A stretch of DNA of 42,556 nucleotides from positions 1-42,556 of the forward strand of contig NZ_VZQQ01000054.1 of assembly GCF_014397785.1 (NCBI RefSeq). The letters are read 5' to 3'. Numbering within the stretch: the first letter of the stretch is position 1; every line of letters starts with the position of its first letter. Below the pieces are notes generated by a model. The model was given only the letters and a program-made list of their open reading frames with translations, did no database searches and was not told the DNA's origin. Of the stretch, positions 16,385 through 24,281 are shown piece by piece. The stretch is from Paraburkholderia podalyriae (lineage in GTDB: Bacteria > Pseudomonadota > Gammaproteobacteria > Burkholderiales > Burkholderiaceae). The translations under genes were made by a program, and so were the position numbers.

Positions 16385-17059
16385 ATGAGAATCCTCCTGG
16401 TTGAAGACGACGAAATGATTGGTGCTGCCATCGTTCAGGCGTTGAAAGATGCCGCGTACGCGGCCGACTGGGTGCGCGACGCGGAAGCTGCGAGTGGCGC
16501 GCTCCTGGGGCAGGAGCACGATGTCCTCCTGCTGGACCTGAACCTGCCGAAGGCCGACGGCATTGACGTGCTTCGGTCACTTCGCGGCGCAGGCAGCAAG
16601 ATTCCAGTGATTGTTCTCACGGCGCGCGATGGTCTCGACGACAGGATTGCCGGGCTGGATGCCGGTGCCGACGACTACCTGGTGAAGCCGTTCGAAATCG
16701 GCGAACTGCTCGCCCGCCTTCGAGCGGTAACGCGTCGGCTAGGCGACCATGGCGATACCCGCATGAAGAGCGGCAAGCTCAGTCTCGACGCGGCTACGCA
16801 CATCGCTGTGTATGACGGGACCGAGTGTCGTTTGACCAGCCGGGAGTTTGCCCTGTTGAGTGCACTGTTGATGCGTCCCGGGACTGTCCTCTCACGAACC
16901 CAGCTGGAGCGAAAGCTTTACGCATGGGCACAACAGGTGGAAGGCAACGCGGTAGAGGTTTTGATTCACGGCATCCGCAAGAAGCTGGGTGCGTCGGTGA
17001 TTCGCAACGTACGAGGTGTGGGATGGCTGGTAGACAACGAAGACAATCACGCTCGCTGA
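16385..17059 (+). CDS. OmpR/QseB-type response regulator
   Basis: A 224-residue two-component response regulator. The receiver domain (1-115) has the acidic pair ED at 7-8, the phosphoacceptor Asp51 in LLLDLNLPK, Thr/Ala in VLTARD and Lys101 in YLVKPFE. The C-terminal winged helix (about 127-220) shows LTSREFALLSALLMRPG and the recognition region VEVLIHGIRKKLG, then VRGVGWLV. Its closest named relatives by eye are QseB, PmrA and CzcR. It is divergent from the pump operon and overlaps the kinase gene by 37 bases. It probably activates the pump through the two boxes upstream. Confidence 0.93.
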   Translation: MRILLVEDDEMIGAAIVQALKDAAYAADWVRDAEAASGALLGQEHDVLLLDLNLPKADGIDVLRSLRGAGSKIPVIVLTARDGLDDRIAGLDAGADDYLVKPFEIGELLARLRAVTRRLGDHGDTRMKSGKLSLDAATHIAVYDGTECRLTSREFALLSALLMRPGTVLSRTQLERKLYAWAQQVEGNAVEVLIHGIRKKLGASVIRNVRGVGWLVDNEDNHAR

Positions 17060-18360
17060 CGCTGCAGCTTTCGGCGTGGATTGGCGGCGTGATGGCGGCA
17101 GTGGGGGTGCTTGCGTGTGGATTTTCGTTCGCGTTCGCATTGCAGGAGGCGCGCGCGCTGCAGGACGGCCAGTTGAATGAAATCGCGGCACTCATAGACA
17201 GTCACGCGCTGGCATTGACGGGACCCCGGTCGTCCGTGGAGAGCTCACAGGATTCAGACGTCAAGGTTGTCATCGACAAACTAAGCCCAACCTCCGGAGG
17301 CCTGTTACAGGCAGTTGGGCTCGCAATACCCGGGCTGATGGCGGATGGGTTCCACGACCTCGAAGGCAGCGGACAAGGCTGGCGCATCAACATCCGTACG
17401 CTTCGAAGCGGTGAGCGCGTTGCCGTTGCGGAACCCTCTGCCTTGCGCGATGAAATAGCAAGGGACGGTGCAATGCGAACCCTCGTGCCCGTCCTGCTTC
17501 TCATGCCCGTGTTGTTTGTCGTTGTTGTCGTGATTGTCAGGGCGAAGGTCGCACCGCTGACTCGTCTTGCGAGGATGGTAGACCAGCAAACGGACACGTC
17601 GCTTGAGCCGCTACCTGAAGAAGGTATTGCCACCGAGGTGCTTCCTTTTGTGCGGTCGATTAACAGCCTCATCGCACGGTTGAAAGAGGCCATCGGTCAG
17701 CAGCGCCGGTTTGTTGCCAGCGCGGCCCATGAATTGCGCTCGCCGCTTGCAGCCCTGTCGTTGCAGGCGGGCAATCTGGGGCCCGCCATTACGTCGCCAG
17801 ACGGCCGGGAGCGACTATCAGCCCTACAGTCCGGTTTGCGGCGTACCCATCGCCTGGTGGAGCAACTGCTGGCCCTGGCAAGGTCTGAGCAAGGCGGACT
17901 GGAACGGCCGGCAGCTTTATCGTTGAGTACTGCGCTAACTGATGCAATCAACGCGAGCATAACGCTCGCACGAGCGAAAAACATCGACCTCGGTATCGAA
18001 CAGGTCGACGATGTCGACGTTATGGTCGATGCGTCGTCCATGGCACTGGTACTGAGAAACCTGGTCGACAACGCGGTGCGATACACGCCCGACGGCGGAA
18101 AGATTGATGTATCGGCGGTCCGGCTGGCGGGTGAGTTGATGGTCGAGGTCGCGGACACGGGGCCAGGCATACCGGACGACGAACTTGAGCGCGTGCTTGA
18201 CCCGTTCTATCGTCTGGACCACTCGGTAGTATCTGGAAGCGGACTGGGTCTTTCTATCGTCTCTGAAATCGCTCGCCGCACGGGGGGGCGCCTGGCGCTG
18301 GCGAATGTCGAAGGCGGATTCCGCGCCCGCTACTTCCAGCCGCTTCAACAGACGGTGTGA
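17023..18360 (+). CDS. Two-component sensor histidine kinase
   Basis: A 445-residue inner-membrane kinase. Two transmembrane segments (about 20-41 and 153-173) enclose a periplasmic sensor domain of roughly 110 residues with no recognised ligand motif. A HAMP-like linker follows (VAPLTRLARMVDQQ). The dimerisation/phosphoacceptor H-box is ASAAHELRSPLAAL with His236. The ATPase domain shows the N-box LRNLVDNAVRYTPDG, the G1 box VADTGPGIP and the G2 box GSGLGLSIV. The start ATG at 17023 lies inside the response-regulator gene. The frame stays open further upstream only as an overlap with that gene. It pairs with the regulator just upstream. Confidence 0.93.
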   Translation: MAGRQRRQSRSLTLQLSAWIGGVMAAVGVLACGFSFAFALQEARALQDGQLNEIAALIDSHALALTGPRSSVESSQDSDVKVVIDKLSPTSGGLLQAVGLAIPGLMADGFHDLEGSGQGWRINIRTLRSGERVAVAEPSALRDEIARDGAMRTLVPVLLLMPVLFVVVVVIVRAKVAPLTRLARMVDQQTDTSLEPLPEEGIATEVLPFVRSINSLIARLKEAIGQQRRFVASAAHELRSPLAALSLQAGNLGPAITSPDGRERLSALQSGLRRTHRLVEQLLALARSEQGGLERPAALSLSTALTDAINASITLARAKNIDLGIEQVDDVDVMVDASSMALVLRNLVDNAVRYTPDGGKIDVSAVRLAGELMVEVADTGPGIPDDELERVLDPFYRLDHSVVSGSGLGLSIVSEIARRTGGRLALANVEGGFRARYFQPLQQTV

Positions 18361-18772
18361 TTGCACGACCGAACCCACACACCCGAGAGCGCTGGGGATT
18401 TATCGCGGCCCAGCTCCGGCGTGGCTGGCTGGTGCGAAAGACCGTAGCAAGTTTCTGATTGATGGCGGCGGCGCGGCGGCCGATGTGGGCGCTTCGAACG
18501 GGACGAATCCCTCGGCCAAAAAGGCGGTTGTCAAGAAAGCCGTAGTCAAGAAGGTCACCGCGACAAGAGCCACACCGACGAAGAAGCCGGCGGCTAAGAA
18601 GACTGCTGCCAGGAAGGTGGTGAACGCGAAGGCATCGGCAAAAAAAGCGATTGCAAAGAAGGCAGTGCCGGCCGTAAGCAAGAAGGCATCGGCGAATAAA
18701 GCACCGAGGACGGAGGCCGCAGTGGCCTCTTCGTCTGCCACAGTTGAGTCTGGCGCCGAGTCGATGAACTAA
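18305..18772 (+). pseudogene. H-NS-type C-terminal DNA-binding remnant with Lys/Ala tail
   Basis: Residues encoded from about 18392 match the DNA-binding end of H-NS-family proteins (RGPAPAWLAGAKDRSKFLID). A Lys/Ala-rich tail with repeated KKAV, KKTA and AKKA units follows, as in Burkholderiaceae H-NS proteins with histone-H1-like tails. The N-terminal oligomerisation domain is missing. The upstream part of the frame runs into the 3' end of the kinase gene, where the only ATG (18305) lies. The H-NS motif is also altered at its start (GIYRGPAP where TWSGRGRAP is usual). This is most likely a remnant. Expression as a short tail protein cannot be excluded. Confidence 0.65.
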
Positions 18773-18842
18773 GCGCAGTTGTCCGTTGCCCGGTGAAGCC
18801 GCGATTCTCTGGTCCCACCGGGTGCACCAAGCCGACGACGTT

Positions 18843-19079
18843 TTATTGTGCCTGTGCTGCCTGACGTTGCGCGGCTTGTTGTTGAGCGTGCTGTTTCGCA
18901 AGGTGCCTGCCAACCATGCAGCCGCCGACCGCCCCAACGACCGCGTGGTGTCCAGCATAGTGGCCTGCTACTCCGCCCACCACCGCGCCCTTGAGGCAAC
19001 CGGCGGCGTTCGCCGTTCCCATTGTTGCCAAGGCCAGGGTAGTGGCCAGCAAGGCGATTTTTATCGGGTTAACTTTCAT
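18843..19079 (-). CDS. Small secreted glycine-zipper protein
   Basis: A 78-residue protein with a signal peptide (MKVNPIKIALLATTLALA...) ending at ANAAG. A short glycine-zipper segment (GAVVGGVAGHYAGHHAVVGAVGG, shown here as two GxxxG runs) and a Gln/Ala-rich tail follow. The start at 19079 is preferred over a longer opening because the leader then begins correctly. It may interact with membranes or self-assemble in the periplasm. It lies beside an HVDV-type gene, mirroring the 6494/7339 pair. Confidence 0.75.
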   Translation of the reverse strand: MKVNPIKIALLATTLALATMGTANAAGCLKGAVVGGVAGHYAGHHAVVGAVGGCMVGRHLAKQHAQQQAAQRQAAQAQ

Positions 19080-19135
19080 TCGAAGGTAGTACTCTGAGGT
19101 TGTACGTTGGGTATGTGGTGCCTTCCGGCGTTGTT

Positions 19136-19447
19136 TCAATAGCCACCCCAGCGGCCGCGCTCGTGCCACTCGTGCTCACGCCATTCCTGGCGGCGCCATT
19201 CTCGTTCACGCCAATCAGGACGCTCACGCCATTCCCGGGCCCGCCAGTCGTCGTAACCGCCATACGCGACGGCGACGGGTGCGGGAGCATACACGACGGG
19301 AGGCGGCGGTGCGTAGACTGGCTCTGCAGGTGCATACACAGCCGCAGGAACGCCTAGTCCAATGGCGACGTCGACGTGCGCGGATGCTGCCGTCGATGCG
19401 GCCAAGACCGCAACACCTAGAATCGCGCCAAGTATCTTCTTGTTCAT
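19136..19447 (-). CDS. Small secreted HVDV-type protein with Trp/Arg/Glu repeats
   Basis: A 103-residue protein with a signal peptide ending at AASAHVDV. The mature part repeats VYAPxxPVYAPPPPVVYAP, then changes to a tail of about eight short units built on W-R-E-R/H (DWRAREW, DWREREW, EWREHEW, EWHERGRW). It is paralogous to 7339-7623 in the N-terminal half, but the tail is Trp/Arg/Glu-rich instead of His/Asp-rich. The function is unknown. It is upstream of and co-oriented with the glycine-zipper gene. Confidence 0.75.
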   Translation of the reverse strand: MNKKILGAILGVAVLAASTAASAHVDVAIGLGVPAAVYAPAEPVYAPPPPVVYAPAPVAVAYGGYDDWRAREWRERPDWREREWRRQEWREHEWHERGRWGGY

Positions 19448-20090
19448 TTCGCTACTCCTCGCAGGTTGTGTGCAATGTCAGTGACTACGGTGCGAAGTTT
19501 AGGAGGGGAGATTGGACACAGGTGAAACGGCCGTGCGAGATTGGTAACGGGGGATTACGGGCTCCGATGCTGCGGACGCAGCCGCATTGTTGCGCTACTT
19601 TTGACCAGTCAGGTCAGCACACACTTGGAGAGGTAAACAACTGCTCGAAAGTACGACGCCGGTTCGTGGTTCACGGGCTTCGCGGGAGCGCATGTTCGAT
19701 GTCCCGGTTTGGAAGCAAGCATCGCAAGGCTTGCAGGTAGCAGCCGCCGCTGCCGTTTCGCCGACACGCCCGGGTTCATATGCTGCCTCTAGACTATTGC
19801 CAACGCGTTCCGAATTCACATATCGGCGCTTAAAGTGGACCCGGGACCGCAATGTTGGCGATGTCTCCGGTCATGCAGGCTGTGATGCCCTGCGCAACAC
19901 GGTCATGCTCATCGCTTTCCATCATCTCGTGCCCGCCCGTTCTGAAAAATGTGACCGTCAGGACGACGAAGATGGCGCCAATGATTGTGTGGAGAACCGT
20001 GATGTAGTTGAAGGAACCGGGATGTGGCACTATTCACATCGAAGACAGTCGGGCTCTCTTTCGTCTATCGACCTTCTGGGGATATTGCCA
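19448..20090. other. Gap before the Gabija-like genes, with one possible small ORF
   Basis: No recognised gene lies here. A minus-strand frame at 19830-20030 (66 codons, GTG start) has good GC3 and encodes one transmembrane segment (TVLHTIIGAIFVVLTVTFF) followed by a polar tail. It has no clear ribosome site and a stop just upstream, so it may be a gene fragment. The rest shows nothing I can name. The promoter for the Gabija-like operon must lie in or near this stretch. Confidence 0.4.
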
Positions 20091-21806
20091 GTGCATATCG
20101 AGTACTTGTGGATTAGCCATTTTCGAGGCATTGAAAGCCTGAGTTGGCGACCGGCGCGGGGCATTAACTGCCTGATTGGTCCTGGTGACAGCGCGAAGAC
20201 GACCATTCTTGATGCGTTAGAACTGTTATTCGCTGAGCGCCAGGTTGTGACCTTCGATGACCTCGACTTTTATGACACCGACACCTCGAAGGCGATTTCG
20301 ATAAGTTCTGTCTTGTCTGGGCTTCCCGCCGAGTTCCTGCGCGACGACCGGTACGGCCTATTGCTGTCGGGATGGAATGCGGCGACCGGACAGTGGACTC
20401 CTGAGCCGGCGGAACATCTCGGCGTCAAGCCAGTACTAATCCTGCAGCTTGACGTCGACAGTACGCTCGAGCCGTCGTGGTCAATCTACGTTTCGCGTAG
20501 CGGTACAGTGGACAAGTCCCGGCGTTTGAGCTTTGCGGACCGCAAGGCAATGGCTCCGGCAAGGCTCGGCGTGTACGCCGACCGCCATCTTTCTTGGGGT
20601 CGGGGCTCGTCCCTTCAGCGGGTTGGCTCGCACCCGGAACAGCTACCAGCGACGCTCAACGGCCTGCTACGCTCAGCACGCGACAACTTTGCAGCGGTTA
20701 GTGCCACGGCGTTCTCCGATGTAGTGAACGCAATCGCGCCCGACATCGCCAAGCTAGGTGTGAGTGTCCGGAGCGGGTTGGTCGCAAATCTTGACCACAC
20801 CAGCTTCTCGATGAATGCGAGTGGCATAGCGCTGCATGATGGAAATGTGCCGATGCGTTGCATGGGAACAGGTTCGTCTCGTCTGGCGGTGGCCGCATTG
20901 CAGAGCGCCGAATCCGCCGGGAGACAGTTCCTGCTGGTCGACGAACTCGAGTACGGCCTGGAGCCACATCGTATTTCACTTCTTGTCAGCCATTTGCGTC
21001 AGCGCGTCGCCAGCAGCGGGCAGGCGTTTATAACGACTCATTCGACGGCGGTTCTTCGCGAAGTGCGTTTTGATGAAGTTTTCGTTTGTCGACGCAATGC
21101 GAATGACGGCACTGTGAAAATTTCTGAGGCCGCGACGACCACTACGCCGGTCCTTGAAGCGAAGCGATACGTTCGCGACAAGGGCGAGGCCCTGCTTGGA
21201 AAGACGGTGCTCGTTTGCGAGGGCCAAACGGAAATCGGGTTGCTGAAAGGTTTCGCCGAGGGAACGGGTCGAAATTTTCAGGCAAGCGGTGTCGTTCTCG
21301 TAGACGGCGGCGGTGACCCAACAGTGTTCGCCGTCGCACTGCACTTCGCCAAGCTAGGCTACCGCACGGCGGTACTCACGGACAGCGACCGGCCAATGGA
21401 CAAGAAAACGTTCGAGGAACTCGTGACGTGCGGCGTTCGCCATTTCGCATGGGGGCAGTCGCGCTGCACCGAGGAGGAACTGCTTTCTGGACTGCCCGTC
21501 GCTCTGTTGGGCGACCTGCTTGCATTGATTGCCGAAAGTATCAGCCTTCCCCGGTTGTTACAGGAGCTCTCGCGGTTGGCGCAAGTCACCTTCAACAGCC
21601 TCGATGAAGTTGCACCATATCTTTCGAACCCGACGGCGGTGCAGGCGATTGGAAGCCAGGCGAACAGGTCGAAGTGGATTAAGAACCACTTCGACCTTTG
21701 TTTTGAAATTGGTTCGAAGGTTCTGTCTACGGCTGACCTGCTGGGCGAGGGCAGCCTCGATGGTCATCTGCGATTGCTCACTGACTGGTTGACGGCCAAT
21801 GATTGA
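20091..21806 (+). CDS. gajA: GajA-like OLD-family ATPase/TOPRIM endonuclease
   Basis: A 571-residue OLD-family protein. The N-terminal ABC-type ATPase domain begins IEYLWISHFRGIESL, with a P-loop at residues 30-37 (GPGDSAKT). A signature-like MGTGSSRLAVAAL, Walker B LLVDELEYGLEP and the switch histidine ITTHS follow at about residues 260-330. The C-terminal TOPRIM domain shows VLVCEGQTEIGLL, VDGGGDP and the metal-binding DSD of AVLTDSDRP. In Gabija, GajA cuts DNA when phage depletes nucleotides. The P-loop has Ala in place of the usual last Gly. The GTG at 20091 gives the standard OLD N-terminus with GGGGA nine bases upstream. The longer frame upstream is not supported. It overlaps the helicase gene by eight bases. 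Confidence 0.85.
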   Translation: MHIEYLWISHFRGIESLSWRPARGINCLIGPGDSAKTTILDALELLFAERQVVTFDDLDFYDTDTSKAISISSVLSGLPAEFLRDDRYGLLLSGWNAATGQWTPEPAEHLGVKPVLILQLDVDSTLEPSWSIYVSRSGTVDKSRRLSFADRKAMAPARLGVYADRHLSWGRGSSLQRVGSHPEQLPATLNGLLRSARDNFAAVSATAFSDVVNAIAPDIAKLGVSVRSGLVANLDHTSFSMNASGIALHDGNVPMRCMGTGSSRLAVAALQSAESAGRQFLLVDELEYGLEPHRISLLVSHLRQRVASSGQAFITTHSTAVLREVRFDEVFVCRRNANDGTVKISEAATTTTPVLEAKRYVRDKGEALLGKTVLVCEGQTEIGLLKGFAEGTGRNFQASGVVLVDGGGDPTVFAVALHFAKLGYRTAVLTDSDRPMDKKTFEELVTCGVRHFAWGQSRCTEEELLSGLPVALLGDLLALIAESISLPRLLQELSRLAQVTFNSLDEVAPYLSNPTAVQAIGSQANRSKWIKNHFDLCFEIGSKVLSTADLLGEGSLDGHLRLLTDWLTAND

Positions 21807-23217
21807 GGTCGCCGTCGGGCAAATGCTGGCAACGCGAAAGGGAGCCATCGAGGCTCCTGCCGGTACGGGAAAGACCGAACAGATTGCGCTCGTAGCCGGC
21901 ACTCTTCCGGGGCGCTGGCTCGTGCTTACGCATACGGTCGCGGGTGTTGACGCAATCCGGAAGCGATTGAAGAAGTACTCAGTGCCTGACGCGAAGGCCC
22001 AAGTCGAAACGATATCAGCATGGTCTCACCGCTGGGCGCGCGCATTTCCCGAGAATTCGCATCTACCAGTTCAATGGACGACAAAGGAAAACGATTGGTC
22101 GACAGTTCAGCGTGCTGCCGCTGACCTCGTCGAGAGCGGTGCGGTCCAGAGCGTCCTGGCTGCGTCTTACGATGGCGTGCTGGTGGATGAGTATCAGGAT
22201 TGCTCGGAATCGCAGCATCGATTGATATGCGCACTCGGTCGGATTATGCGCTGCTATGTGTTTGGAGACCCGTTGCAGGCAATCTTCGGCTTCACCCAAA
22301 CTGACCGCGTCGTCGATTGGCATACGCGCGCTCTGCCCGAGTTTCCCTTGGCTGGACAGCTCGCGACACCGCATCGTTGGAATGCCGTTGGCAATGGAGA
22401 CCTAGGAGCCTGGTTGTTATTTGCACGCGCCGGAATTCAGGCAGGGAACATCGACTTGACCAAAGCACCGCGCTGCGTCGAGTGGGTCCAATGTGAGGCT
22501 AGACAGCCCGTCACTGATTTGGGCCAGTTCTGTTCAGTTCGTACGCAGCAACCCGGGCAGACGATGGCGGTACTCGATTCCAGCTTCGACGCAGTACGTC
22601 GTGCCAAGCTGGCGAAAACCATTGGCGGCACGACCGTCGAACCGGTGTCCGGTAGATGCGAGCGCGGCTTCTACGACTCCGTGCGCAATACCACCGGTAT
22701 GAAGCGTGTGGCGGCCGTCCTTGATTTTGCAAGCACTGCATTTGCGGGAGCTGACGCCTCAGGCAAGAAAAAACGGGTCGAAAGTCTGGTGGCAAACCCG
22801 GGGCGCCAGAGAATCCCTGCGTCTCCTGCAGAGATTGCGCTTTGCGCGGTCGCGCGCGATGCCTCATTCCGGAGTGTCGTGGATGCGTTGCAGTGCATCG
22901 AAGTCGAAGGCGGTGTTACTGTGACTCGGCCAGAGCTCGTCTACGGGATTAAGGCCTCTTTACGCCTTTGCGTTGAGAATCTGGGTCTCTCACTGGAAGA
23001 CGCGACATGGCAAGTTGCCAACACGCGACGCGAGCGTGGCCGAATCGTGCGCAACCGGTCCGTCGGAAGCACGTTGCTCGTCAAGGGACTGGAATTCGAC
23101 CACATTGTTATAACACCGGATGCGTGCCGGACCAGGCTTGAGTGGTACGTCGCGCTGACACGCGCGACCCGGTCCGTGCGAGTGCTCTCGCCACACCAGT
23201 TATTCACCGTCGGCTGA
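21799..23217 (+). CDS. gajB: GajB-like UvrD/Rep-type helicase
   Basis: A 472-residue superfamily 1 helicase. Motif I is APAGTGKT (residues 19-26), motif II is VDEYQD (129-134) and motif III is FGDPLQAIFGF (155-165). Near the C-terminus, LLVKGLEFDHIVI and WYVALTRATRSVRVLS are motifs V and VI. The Q-motif at the very N-terminus is short. The size and the eight-base overlap with an OLD nuclease match Gabija GajB, which partners GajA in a large complex. Being only 472 residues, it lacks the large insertions of housekeeping UvrD or Rep. An OLD/helicase pair outside strict Gabija is the alternative. Confidence 0.85.
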   Translation: MIEVAVGQMLATRKGAIEAPAGTGKTEQIALVAGTLPGRWLVLTHTVAGVDAIRKRLKKYSVPDAKAQVETISAWSHRWARAFPENSHLPVQWTTKENDWSTVQRAAADLVESGAVQSVLAASYDGVLVDEYQDCSESQHRLICALGRIMRCYVFGDPLQAIFGFTQTDRVVDWHTRALPEFPLAGQLATPHRWNAVGNGDLGAWLLFARAGIQAGNIDLTKAPRCVEWVQCEARQPVTDLGQFCSVRTQQPGQTMAVLDSSFDAVRRAKLAKTIGGTTVEPVSGRCERGFYDSVRNTTGMKRVAAVLDFASTAFAGADASGKKKRVESLVANPGRQRIPASPAEIALCAVARDASFRSVVDALQCIEVEGGVTVTRPELVYGIKASLRLCVENLGLSLEDATWQVANTRRERGRIVRNRSVGSTLLVKGLEFDHIVITPDACRTRLEWYVALTRATRSVRVLSPHQLFTVG

Positions 23218-23314
23218 CGAGTCGCTGATTGTTTTTTGCACGAGGCTTCTGGTTCTGATGCTCCGACTCGGCGCAACCTGTGAGGAATTTTGTGCGTTGC
23301 CGATTCGGTACTGA

Positions 23315-23533
23315 CTACCGGAGGCTATCAATCCATGCACGCGCCCAATCCAGGCCGGCATGTTGCGCCTCTTCTTCTGTGTCGAAGTACGCGAGGATGC
23401 CTGAGGATTCAACCAGCTTGCCGCTCAACGTTATGGTTCCGCTCGCCGCATAGCGTTCCGGTTGAAGGATGTCCGCTTGCTGCAGGATGGCATGCCCCCA
23501 TACACTGTAGCCGTGATAGAGCAGCGACTCCAT
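23315..23533 (-). CDS. Unrecognised 72-residue cytoplasmic protein
   Basis: A small protein beginning MESLLYHGYSVWGHAI and ending GLDWARAWIDSLR. The pattern YAASGTITLSGKLVESSG in the middle and FDTEEEAQHAG near the end suggests a compact beta-sheet plus helix fold. I recall similar small hypothetical proteins in Burkholderiaceae but know no function. The start overlaps the stop of the upstream gene by one base (TGATG), so it is the third gene of an overlapping leftward operon beside the Gabija-like pair. Confidence 0.65.
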   Translation of the reverse strand: MESLLYHGYSVWGHAILQQADILQPERYAASGTITLSGKLVESSGILAYFDTEEEAQHAGLDWARAWIDSLR

Positions 23534-23883
23534 CAGTGGGAAACCACAGCAAAGGCCCCGCGAGCAGTTACGCGGAGCACATTGCCTTCGGGTGTTATTT
23601 GTCGTGGAATGTCTGACGTGTCTGGCTCGTTCGCGGGAACGGCTTCTTGCAAGTGGCGTTGCTTCGCCATGAGCTTGGGCGTAGCTGTCGGCGCGAGCCG
23701 CGCGCGCACCTTCACCGTATGCGGAACCACATGTCGATGAACTGCGAGCTTGTGCGTAGTCTTGACGTGCCGGGGCGCGGACGCACGTGCCTCTGGTGGA
23801 TTCCAAACTTCCGTGTAGGTGCCAGCCGCGAACACAGTCGGCGCGAGCGTGGCCATCATTAACGCCAATCCAATTCTTGTCAC
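23533..23883 (-). CDS. Unrecognised secreted His/Pro/Val-rich protein
   Basis: A 116-residue protein with a signal peptide (TRIGLALMMATLAPTVFA) and a basic, low-complexity mature part (HVKTTHKLAVHRHVVPHTVK...). A more structured end follows (IPRQITPEGNVLRVTARG). The start is GTG at 23883, which overlaps the upstream stop as GTGA. It is the second gene of the leftward three-gene operon. The function is unknown. Confidence 0.6.
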   Translation of the reverse strand: MTRIGLALMMATLAPTVFAAGTYTEVWNPPEARASAPRHVKTTHKLAVHRHVVPHTVKVRARLAPTATPKLMAKQRHLQEAVPANEPDTSDIPRQITPEGNVLRVTARGAFAVVSH

Positions 23884-24194
23884 GAATTCTCCTTGCTGGT
23901 TGTTCGTTTCAGCCACTCCTTGCAACCAATACCCTGTCCGACGCATCCGCCATCACATCCGGGGCAATACTGCCGGTCTCGTAAGGCAGCGTTGGCGCGC
24001 CACACGTTCTCGTTTGCCGGACTTGCTGTCCCAACAGCGTGGCCATTTTCGCACGCGTAAAAGCCAGGCTCGCCAGCTTTTCCACGCCTGACCGCATCGT
24101 CAATTGCCTCGTCTCCGAATGCAGAGCGTACTTCTGCGACGAATGCAGCCATCTCAGGCATCGGATGGTCGGCCTTGCGAATGCGGGCATCCAT
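23880..24194 (-). CDS. Unrecognised Cys-rich-tail protein
   Basis: A 104-residue soluble protein. The N-terminal helix EMAAFVAEVRSAFGDEAIDDAV is followed by RRGKAGEPGFYACENGHAVGT. A cysteine cluster sits at the end (YCPGCDGGCVGQGIGCKEW), plausibly a metal site. The family is unknown. It is the first gene of the leftward operon. Its start is 57 bases from the LexA box that serves the divergent imuA, so the box could affect both directions. Confidence 0.65.
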   Translation of the reverse strand: MDARIRKADHPMPEMAAFVAEVRSAFGDEAIDDAVRRGKAGEPGFYACENGHAVGTASPANENVWRANAALRDRQYCPGCDGGCVGQGIGCKEWLKRTTSKENS

Positions 24195-24250
24195 GGTTCA
24201 GCCTCCGATTAAAAGTGTCAGTTCATTATCTCAAAATTGCGTGTACGATA

Positions 24251-24266
24251 CTGTATAAATATACAG
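24251..24266. promoter_or_regulatory. LexA (SOS) box of the imu cassette
   Basis: CTGTATAAATATACAG is a perfect match to the proteobacterial LexA consensus CTGT-N8-ACAG. It lies 15 bases before the imuA start codon, as is usual for imuA-imuB-dnaE2 cassettes. The promoter element therefore survives although all three genes are broken. Confidence 0.9.
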
Positions 24267-24281
24267 GTTTTTGAGCCACCT

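Noticed and set aside
16825..17022. Upstream extension of the histidine kinase
   Set aside because: It lies inside the response regulator, and the family start fits ATG 17023 just before the first membrane helix.
18400..18741. Hydrophobic Phe/Ala-rich minus-strand frame suggesting a membrane protein
   Set aside because: It is the complement of the Lys/Ala repeats (AAG read as CTT/TTC). The plus-strand H-NS tail explains it.
19692..20090. Upstream extension of the GajA-like protein
   Set aside because: The extra 130 residues have no family character. GTG 20091 has a ribosome site and gives the standard OLD N-terminus.
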